A stretch of DNA of 5,479 nucleotides from Loktanella sp. (GTDB lineage: Bacteria > Pseudomonadota > Alphaproteobacteria > Rhodobacterales > Rhodobacteraceae): assembly GCA_003551805.1 (NCBI GenBank), contig PUNR01000186.1, positions 1-5,479 on the forward strand, in the 5' to 3' direction. The first letter of the stretch is position 1, and each line of letters opens with the position of its first letter. Under the pieces are notes generated by a model that was not told the DNA's origin, ran no database searches, and saw only the letters and a program-made list of their open reading frames with translations. Below, in pieces: positions 1 to 4,604 of this stretch. Made by a program: the position numbers and the translations under genes.

Positions 1-425
1 CGCTGCCTTTGCCCGCCCGACAATTCATGCGGACGCTTGCCCGCCGCATCCGCCAGACCGACCAACGCCAATTGCGCCTCGGCCTTTTTGCGCCGCGCAG
101 CCTTGCCCATACCCGCCATGCGCAGGCCAAAAGCCACGTTGTCGCGCAAGGACATGTGCGGAAAAAGCGCGTAATCTTGAAACATCGTGGTTGTGGGTCG
201 TTTGGCGGGTGCCACGTGGGTCATGTCACGGCCACCGATGGTCACGACACCTTGGCTGGGTGCGATAAAGCCGCCCAGCACCGACAACAGCGTGGTCTTG
301 CCACATCCCGACGGCCCCAACAGCGCCACATATTCACCCGCGTCAATCGACAGGTCGATATCGCGCAGGGCGTGGTAGGTGCCGAACCAATGGTTCAAGC
401 CGGACAGGATCACTGGGGCGGTCAT
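1..425 (-). CDS. ABC importer ATP-binding subunit, PotA-like (partial, C-terminus beyond window)
   Basis: This is the nucleotide-binding subunit that would power the importer encoded upstream by hydrolysing ATP on the cytoplasmic face of the membrane. The first 141 residues are visible, starting from ATG at 425. Motifs in order are an A-loop aromatic near F14, Walker A GPSGCGKTT (37-45), the Q-loop in FQDYALFPHMS (Q83), and the ABC signature LSGGQ (135-139). Walker B, the H-loop and any C-terminal TOBE domain lie outside the window. The stretch KRPTTTMFQDYALFPHMSL is characteristic of the PotA/spermidine-type and related ATPases. Its ATG overlaps the stop of the permease gene as ATGA, and a weak GGAAA sits 5-10 bases upstream, so translation is probably coupled. 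One small oddity is LGGF after Walker A, where this family usually has IAGF. The family call is secure. The transported substrate cannot be read from this subunit. Confidence 0.95.
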   Translation of the reverse strand, partial: MTAPVILSGLNHWFGTYHALRDIDLSIDAGEYVALLGPSGCGKTTLLSVLGGFIAPSQGVVTIGGRDMTHVAPAKRPTTTMFQDYALFPHMSLRDNVAFGLRMAGMGKAARRKKAEAQLALVGLADAAGKRPHELSGGQRQ

Positions 426-1192
426 TTGCGTTTCCGTAGGATCAAGAGTTCTAAAAGCAGCACGAAAGCGACAGAGATCAGGAATACCAGAGACCCAATC
501 GCATTCAGCCGTGGCGACAGACCCGACCGCAACAGCGACCAGATTTCCACAGGCAGGGTCACATCGAAACGGGTCAGCAGGAAGGCGATGATGAATTCAT
601 CCCAGCTAAAGGTCATCGACAGGAAAAACGCAGCCCCGATCGCAGGTGCCAGCATCGGCACTGTGACCAGCAGGATCACCCGCGCCTCATTCGCGCCCAG
701 ATCACGCGCGGCGCGCTCGGCGTTTTGCTGTTGCGCCCCCATCGCGGCATAGATGATGGCAAAGGCCAGCGGCAGGGTGATCACCACATGCCCGATCCCC
801 GCCGTGACCAGCGACAGGCCAAACCCTGACCGCGTCAGCACAATCAGCAGGCCCAGACCCACGATCAGGTAACTGACCGTCAGCGGCGCGATCAGCAAGC
901 CGCGGATCAGCGCCGACCCCGGCAAGCTATGCCGCGCAAGGCCGTAGGCCGCCAGAAACCCCAAGGTCACCGCGATGGTCGATGCCACGAACGCCACCCC
1001 CACCGAATTGACCAGCGCCCCCGTCAGGCGGGTGTCGCCCAGCACATCGGCATACCAGCGCAACGATGGCCCGTTGAAAGGCGGCACCGGCAAGCGTCCG
1101 TCCTGAAACGAAAATAAGACCAACGTGCCGACCGGCAGATAGATGAAAACGAAGGCAGCGATCAGATAAAGCCAAGGCAAGACGCGCATCAT
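422..1192 (-). CDS. ABC importer permease, PotC-like inner-membrane subunit
   Basis: A 256-residue integral membrane protein, one of two permeases forming the translocation channel. Hydrophobic segments lie at about residues 6-29, 59-85, 95-120, 128-151, 181-205 and 230-252, fitting six membrane helices. The cytoplasmic EAA loop that docks on the ATPase is at about 159-183 (AERAARDLGANEARVILLVTVP). The segment SWDEFIIAFLL (196-206) and the short basic tail RKRK resemble the PotC branch of the BPD_transp_1 family. The open frame continues far upstream of the true start, but that part is only a shadow of the preceding permease. I chose ATG at 1192 because it overlaps that gene's TGA as ATGA and has GGA six bases upstream; the adjacent ATG at 1189 is also possible and would shorten the protein by one residue. 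The gene ends in an ATGA overlap with the ATPase start. Confidence 0.94.
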   Translation of the reverse strand: MMRVLPWLYLIAAFVFIYLPVGTLVLFSFQDGRLPVPPFNGPSLRWYADVLGDTRLTGALVNSVGVAFVASTIAVTLGFLAAYGLARHSLPGSALIRGLLIAPLTVSYLIVGLGLLIVLTRSGFGLSLVTAGIGHVVITLPLAFAIIYAAMGAQQQNAERAARDLGANEARVILLVTVPMLAPAIGAAFFLSMTFSWDEFIIAFLLTRFDVTLPVEIWSLLRSGLSPRLNAIGSLVFLISVAFVLLLELLILRKRK

Positions 1193-2040
1193 AGCCGGTC
1201 CAGCCTTAGCCAGCGGGCGGCGGCCAGATAGGCCAGCGTCACAATTCCCATCAGCACGATGGCAAGCGCCGCCGCCAGCGGGAAATCTGCCCTGCGGCCC
1301 AGTTGCACCATAATCACCTGCGGCACGGTCAGTTCGGTATTGCCGCCCAAAATCTGCGGCGTCACGTAATCCCCGATGCACAAAACAAAGGTCAGGAATG
1401 CCCCCGTCACGATGCCGGGCAAGGTCAGCGGCAGGATCACATGGCGGAACGTCTGAAACGCATTCGCCCCCAGATCCTGCGCCGCGCGGCGGTAATTGGG
1501 CGAAAGCTGCACCAGATTGGCATAGATCGTCAGCGTCAGCAGCATGACAAAGAAATGCACAAAGCCGGTGACCGTGGCGAAACGGGTATTGGCCAGCGTC
1601 AGCGGTTCCGCGATCAGGCCGATATTCATCAGCGTCTGGTTCACCACACCTTCCCGCGCCAGCACCAGCAGCCACGCATAGGACCGCACGACATAGGAGG
1701 TCCAGAACGGCAGGATCGTCAGCAACAGCACCAGCCTTTGCCAGCGCGGCGGGACGTTAAAGGCAATGATCCATGCCAGCGGATAGGCCAGCAGCACCGA
1801 TACAATTGTCACCGTCACGGTAATTTCCAGCGACACGACAATCGCCCGCCACAGGAAACGCCGCTCTGCCAAGGCGGCGTAATTGTCGAACGACAGCCCC
1901 CAGACCAGATTGCGCCCGTCCAGTGTCGCAAAGCTCATCGCGCCCATCACGATGAAAGGCACGATAAAGAACGCCAGCGTCCAGATCAGGGCCGGGGCGA
2001 CAAAGCCCCAGCCTTTTGCACGCTGGCCCATGGCAAACAT
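1189..2040 (-). CDS. ABC importer permease, PotB-like inner-membrane subunit
   Basis: A 283-residue integral membrane permease, partner of the PotC-like subunit. Hydrophobic segments are at about 13-34, 66-93, 103-126, 155-176, 207-222 and 252-275. The EAA loop contacting the ATPase is at about 184-209 (RRAAQDLGANAFQTFRHV, then ILPLTLPG). The segment GDYVTPQILGG (223-233) and the early VAPALIWTLAFFIVPF hydrophobic stretch match PotB-type permeases of the BPD_transp_1 family. The ATG at 2040 overlaps the TAA of the binding-protein gene as TAATG, which suggests translational reinitiation or coupling; no clear Shine-Dalgarno sequence precedes it. A second ATG three codons in (2031) is an alternative start. 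Its TGA overlaps the next permease start by four bases. Family assignment is firm; substrate is not determined by this sequence. Confidence 0.94.
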   Translation of the reverse strand: MFAMGQRAKGWGFVAPALIWTLAFFIVPFIVMGAMSFATLDGRNLVWGLSFDNYAALAERRFLWRAIVVSLEITVTVTIVSVLLAYPLAWIIAFNVPPRWQRLVLLLTILPFWTSYVVRSYAWLLVLAREGVVNQTLMNIGLIAEPLTLANTRFATVTGFVHFFVMLLTLTIYANLVQLSPNYRRAAQDLGANAFQTFRHVILPLTLPGIVTGAFLTFVLCIGDYVTPQILGGNTELTVPQVIMVQLGRRADFPLAAALAIVLMGIVTLAYLAAARWLRLDRL

Positions 2041-3095
2041 TATTGCGCCAATGTGTCGAGCCAGAGATCCTGCATCGCCATATCCAGCGCATCATCCGGT
2101 GCGGGGTATAGCTGCGTGCGGGCCAGATAATCGGGCTGTTCGTCCCAACGCAGCACCGCTTTCTGCTCATCTGTCAGGAAATCACCCGCAGCGGCATTGG
2201 CGGGCATCCCCCAGAAACAGGACGATGTTGCCAGCCGCGCCTGCCCTTCGGGGCTGACGATGTATTTGACGAATTCCAGCGCCAGATCGGGCTGCTGCGT
2301 GCCTTCGACCACACCCAGCGACTGGGTCCAGCGCACGGCACCTTCTGACGGGATTGTCCATGTCAGGTCGGGCTGTTCCTCGGCCAGTACGGCGGTCAGC
2401 CATTCGCCGCCACCGACGACGATATCCACCTCGCCTGTCGCCAGCGCTGTTTGTGCTGCGACAACGCCTGCGACGCTTGCCGCACGCGACCGCATCGTGG
2501 CCATCACATCGCCCAGCGTATCAAGGTTGTCGGCGCTGATATCGGCGGTGTCGATCCCTTCGGACAATGCGGCAAGGCCCATGACCGGCAGGTAATAGTC
2601 GTAAATCGAAATCCGGCCTTGATAGGTTTCCGACCAGACCGTCGCCAGCGATTCCATATCCGCCGGATCGACCCGCGCGGCGTTATAGGAAATGGTGTTA
2701 TAGCCGAATTTTTCGGTCACAGCGTATGTGACGCCGTCCACGGTGTTGACGTCATCCATCACCACCTCGGGAAAGAAATCCGCGGTGGGCAGTTCATCGG
2801 CAGGCAGCGGCGCAAGGATACCCGCATCCACCGCGCGGAACACGTCGATGCCGTCGATCACCAGCACATCCCAGTCACCGGGGCGCGATTGTTCAAGCAG
2901 CGCCAGCGCCGCCCCCGTGCCTTCGTATTCGCGCAGGTTGACGGTGACGTTATGTGCCGCCTCGAACGGGGCGATCAGTTCGGGGTCCATGTGGTCGCAC
3001 CAGACCAGCGCGTTCAGCGTATCCTGTGCGCTGGCCACGCCCGCCACGCTGGTCAGGATCGTTGTGGTCAAAAGGGTCGATGTCAGTCTGTTCAT
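2040..3095 (-). CDS. Periplasmic solute-binding protein, PotD/PotF family (substrate uncertain)
   Basis: A 351-residue secreted receptor that delivers a solute to the permeases; first gene of the importer operon. The N-terminus is a classical Sec signal peptide: NR, then hydrophobic LTSTLLTTTILTSVAGV, then ASA before Gln24 as the likely signal peptidase I site. The mature start, LNALVWCDHMDPELIAPFE (27-45), and the DWDVLVIDGIDVFRAVDAG region (74-92) are typical of the PotD-like family 1 binding proteins. PSEGAVRW (249-256) aligns with the conserved W255 region of E. coli PotD. However, residues aligning by eye with the PotD amine-binding acids D168, E171 and D257 are Y167, P170 and Q258, so polyamine specificity is doubtful. 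The protein has exactly two cysteines, C33 and C293, which may form a disulfide. Start ATG 3095 is supported by GGGAG upstream and by the signal peptide. Confidence 0.93.
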   Translation of the reverse strand: MNRLTSTLLTTTILTSVAGVASAQDTLNALVWCDHMDPELIAPFEAAHNVTVNLREYEGTGAALALLEQSRPGDWDVLVIDGIDVFRAVDAGILAPLPADELPTADFFPEVVMDDVNTVDGVTYAVTEKFGYNTISYNAARVDPADMESLATVWSETYQGRISIYDYYLPVMGLAALSEGIDTADISADNLDTLGDVMATMRSRAASVAGVVAAQTALATGEVDIVVGGGEWLTAVLAEEQPDLTWTIPSEGAVRWTQSLGVVEGTQQPDLALEFVKYIVSPEGQARLATSSCFWGMPANAAAGDFLTDEQKAVLRWDEQPDYLARTQLYPAPDDALDMAMQDLWLDTLAQ

Positions 3096-3102
3096 GTCGC
3101 AT

Positions 3103-3108
3103 TCTCCC
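3103..3108 (-). promoter_or_regulatory. Ribosome binding site of the solute-binding protein gene
   Basis: On the minus strand GGGAGA ends seven bases before ATG 3095, a good Shine-Dalgarno match at normal spacing. It supports the chosen start and is the only strong ribosome binding site in the importer operon; the three downstream genes start at overlaps. Confidence 0.75.
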
Positions 3109-3151
3109 GGTTGATGTCTCTTGCTGCGCTTTTTGCGCCGTTCTTGATAAA

Positions 3152-3173
3152 AAAGTTGAAGTCATTCATCTTT
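3152..3173. promoter_or_regulatory. Candidate TetR operator: 22-bp imperfect palindrome
   Basis: The left arm AAAGTTGAA (3152-3160) and right arm TTCATCTTT (3165-3173) are inverted copies matching at 8 of 9 positions around a four-base centre GTCA. Length, symmetry and location between a TetR gene and a divergent operon are typical for TetR-family operators. The TTGACT element at 3181-3176 (minus strand) lies just outside it, so bound repressor could cover the importer promoter. A weaker and longer pairing, GTTGA at 3155-3159 with TCAAC at 3178-3182, overlaps it. No binding data exist here, and the assignment is inferred from symmetry and position. Confidence 0.55.
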
Positions 3174-3209
3174 ATAGTCAACATTAATTTTAGACCCGAC
3201 ACAAAAACT

Positions 3210-3214
3210 GAAGG
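3210..3214 (+). promoter_or_regulatory. Ribosome binding site of tetR
   Basis: GAAGG lies six bases before ATG 3221 on the plus strand, a good Shine-Dalgarno match at normal spacing, and supports this start codon for the regulator. Confidence 0.65.
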
Positions 3215-3220
3215 CACCCC

Positions 3221-3838
3221 ATGTCCGGATTGCGCGAGAAACAGAAAGCCGACCGCGAAAGGCGCATTTTGCAGGCGGCGGTGACCAAGTTTCGGGCAGA
3301 CGGTTATCGCGCCGTGCGGATCGAGGATCTGGCCGAAATCGCCGAAGTCTCCGTCGGAACTGTTTACAATTACTACCAGACCAAGGGCGATATCCTGATC
3401 GCCTGCGTTGCGATGGAAGTCGAAGAGGTGCTGGCCGCAGGGCAGACCATCGTCAACGACCCCCCACGTGGTGTGTCGGCGGCGCTGCTGACGCTGATTT
3501 TTTCCTATTACGATCATTCGCTGGAATATCTCTCCAAGGAAATGTGGCGCACCGCCATGGCGCTTGCGATCGAGGCACCGGGCACGCCGAATGGCAGGCG
3601 CTATTTCGAACTGGACCAGCGCCTTGCCGCACAGGTCACCGCATTGGTGACGATCCTGCAAGCGCGTGGCAGCGTGCAACCTGAACTGGATGCGAGGGCC
3701 ATCGGGCAGGTTTTGTTCAACAATCTCAACCAGATGTTTCTGGAATTCGTGCGCGATGACGCGATGACGCTGAAGACCCTGCGCGATCAGGTCGCGGCCC
3801 AGACCCGCCCCATCGCGCAACTGATCGCGGTCAGCTGA
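3221..3838 (+). CDS. TetR/AcrR-family transcriptional regulator
   Basis: A 205-residue one-component regulator, expected to act as a dimeric, ligand-released DNA-binding repressor in the cytoplasm. The N-terminal TetR helix-turn-helix domain spans about residues 13-61. RRILQAAVTKFRADGYRAVR forms helix 1 and the turn, DLAEIAEVSVGTVYNYYQTK (37-56) forms the HTH with the usual VSxGTxYxYYxxK pattern. The remaining residues (about 65-205) form the variable ligand-binding and dimerisation domain, and I cannot name its ligand. Length is normal for the family. It is transcribed away from the importer operon, and its last eight bases overlap the converging BKACE gene. By position it most likely controls the importer operon and itself through the palindrome at 3152-3173. 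Control of the aminotransferase-BKACE pair is plausible, but their promoter lies outside the window. It shows no relation to PuuR, the E. coli putrescine regulator, which belongs to another family. Confidence 0.93.
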   Translation: MSGLREKQKADRERRILQAAVTKFRADGYRAVRIEDLAEIAEVSVGTVYNYYQTKGDILIACVAMEVEEVLAAGQTIVNDPPRGVSAALLTLIFSYYDHSLEYLSKEMWRTAMALAIEAPGTPNGRRYFELDQRLAAQVTALVTILQARGSVQPELDARAIGQVLFNNLNQMFLEFVRDDAMTLKTLRDQVAAQTRPIAQLIAVS

Positions 3839-3843
3839 TCGCG
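3826..3843. repeat. Inverted repeat spanning the overlapping 3' ends of tetR and the BKACE gene
   Basis: The 18-bp sequence CGCGGTCAGCTGATCGCG is palindromic except for one pair (3830/3839). Its perfect core TCAGCTGA (3831-3838) supplies the TGA stop of both convergent genes. In RNA the mismatch would be a G-U pair when read on the plus strand, allowing a seven-base-pair stem with an AGCU loop. Neither direction has a following U-tract, so a standard intrinsic terminator is not supported. A direct repeat CTGATCGCG (3821-3829 and 3835-3843) overlaps it. Confidence 0.5.
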
Positions 3844-4604
3844 CGCACCACGTCCGCCACACGCGCCGCGTTGTCGGGGGCCAAGGCGCCATCGGCCATG
3901 AACAGGTTGTTTTCAAACCCCACCCGCAGCTTGCCACCAAGGCCATGCGCGGATTTCAGGCAGGCGGTTTCCTGTTGGCCAAAGGCGCAAATGCCCCAAT
4001 CGGGGGCAAGGCCCGCACCCTTCGCTGCCGCCAGAAACGGTAGCAAATCCTCTGGCGCGCTGACCTGTCCTTGCGTGTACCGCCCCAGCACATAAAGCAC
4101 GCTCAAGTGATCCTGCGGCACCGTGCCTGCCGCGATTTCATCCGCCAGACGTTGCACCTGTGCGGTGTCATAAAGGATGTGCTGCACAGCCACGCCAGCC
4201 TCGGCCAGATCGTGATAGCAACGGCGCGCAGCGGCGCGGTCGTCATCGGCCAGCATTTCTGCAAGCGATATCGACACGCCTTCGGGTGTGATCCGGCGCA
4301 GCAAGGCGCGCTGATCGGCGGGGGCAAAGATGCCCGCAGCCTCTGTCGTGATCTGCACGGGCATATCGGGCACCGCCTGCGCCATTTCCGCGATCAGTTC
4401 GTCGTAAAGCCCCGCATCCAGCACATGCGCACCATCCGCATCGCGGACATGCGCGTGCAGCGCACCGGCACCTGCGGCATGGCAGGCGCGGGCGGTTGCC
4501 ACGGTTTCGGCAATGGTGACAGGCAGGGCAGCATGATCTGCCTTGCCGCGCCTTGCACCATTGGGCGCGACCATGATCTGCGGCAGGGGCGACAGGCGGT
4601 TCAT
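3831..4604 (-). CDS. Beta-keto acid cleavage enzyme (BKACE, DUF849 / Kce family)
   Basis: A 257-residue predicted metal-dependent TIM-barrel enzyme. Characterised BKACE members, such as 3-keto-5-aminohexanoate cleavage enzyme (Kce), condense a beta-keto acid with acetyl-CoA, giving acetoacetate and a new acyl-CoA. Visible family motifs are MVAPNGARRGKADHAALPVT (11-30), the metal-binding HxH in LHAHVRD (H50, H52), PVQITTEAAG (82-91), GVSISLAEM, and the C-terminal RVGFENN (227-233), whose E231 would be the third metal ligand. In Kce the residue after that glutamate is Asp231, but here it is Asn232, while the partner arginine (R227) is kept. The protein is at the short end for the family. ATG 4604 overlaps the aminotransferase stop as ATGA, without a clear ribosome site of its own, indicating coupled translation. 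Its 3' end overlaps tetR by eight bases. The family call is strong; the natural keto acid is unknown. Confidence 0.92.
   Translation of the reverse strand: MNRLSPLPQIMVAPNGARRGKADHAALPVTIAETVATARACHAAGAGALHAHVRDADGAHVLDAGLYDELIAEMAQAVPDMPVQITTEAAGIFAPADQRALLRRITPEGVSISLAEMLADDDRAAARRCYHDLAEAGVAVQHILYDTAQVQRLADEIAAGTVPQDHLSVLYVLGRYTQGQVSAPEDLLPFLAAAKGAGLAPDWGICAFGQQETACLKSAHGLGGKLRVGFENNLFMADGALAPDNAARVADVVRAIS

Larger units (their letters stand above)
3096..3220. promoter_or_regulatory. Divergent control region between importer operon and tetR
   Basis: This 125-bp gap is the only substantial noncoding DNA in the window and must hold the promoters for the leftward importer operon and the rightward regulator. 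Its core (3141-3193) is only about 23% G+C (12 of 53 bases), against a GC-rich surround. Half-motifs are visible: TTGACT on the minus strand at 3181-3176 resembles a -35 box, TTGATA on the plus strand at 3144-3149 likewise, and TATAGT (plus, 3173-3178) and TATAAA (minus, 3176-3171) resemble -10 boxes. I could not pair any of them into a convincing promoter with 16-18 bp spacing, so transcription starts are not assigned. The 22-bp palindrome listed separately sits in the middle. Confidence 0.75.

Noticed and set aside
9..752. A 247-codon plus-strand frame opposite the ATPase and the PotC-like permease
   Set aside because: Antisense to clear ATPase motifs (Walker A, Q-loop, signature), with no domain of its own.
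1193..1675. N-terminal extension of the PotC-like permease frame
   Set aside because: The extra 161 codons encode Gly/Ala/Arg-rich sequence in the wrong frame of the upstream permease; family length and the ATGA overlap place the start at 1192.
1303..2130. A 275-codon plus-strand frame opposite the PotB-like permease
   Set aside because: Low-complexity Gln/His/Arg-rich translation without motifs, fully explained as a shadow of the permease and binding-protein genes.
3126..3138. GCGC-TTTTT-GCGC hairpin in the leader of the binding-protein gene
   Set aside because: Only four base pairs with a five-base loop; too short to support an attenuator, riboswitch or terminator.
3144..3181. Consensus-like sigma70 promoter pairs in the divergent gap
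   Set aside because: TTGATA, TTGACT, TATAGT and TATAAA occur, but no pair has both good boxes and 16-18 bp spacing, so exact promoters are not called.
2451..3284. A 277-codon plus-strand frame opposite the binding protein, running into tetR
   Set aside because: Shadow composition, no ribosome site, and it overlaps the signal peptide region and the tetR start in the wrong frame.
3092..3946. A 284-codon minus-strand reading frame running antisense through the whole tetR gene
   Set aside because: Its composition (rich in Arg, His, Gln and Gly, no recognisable domain) is that of an antisense shadow in GC-rich DNA, and the opposite strand carries a clear TetR protein with its own ribosome site.
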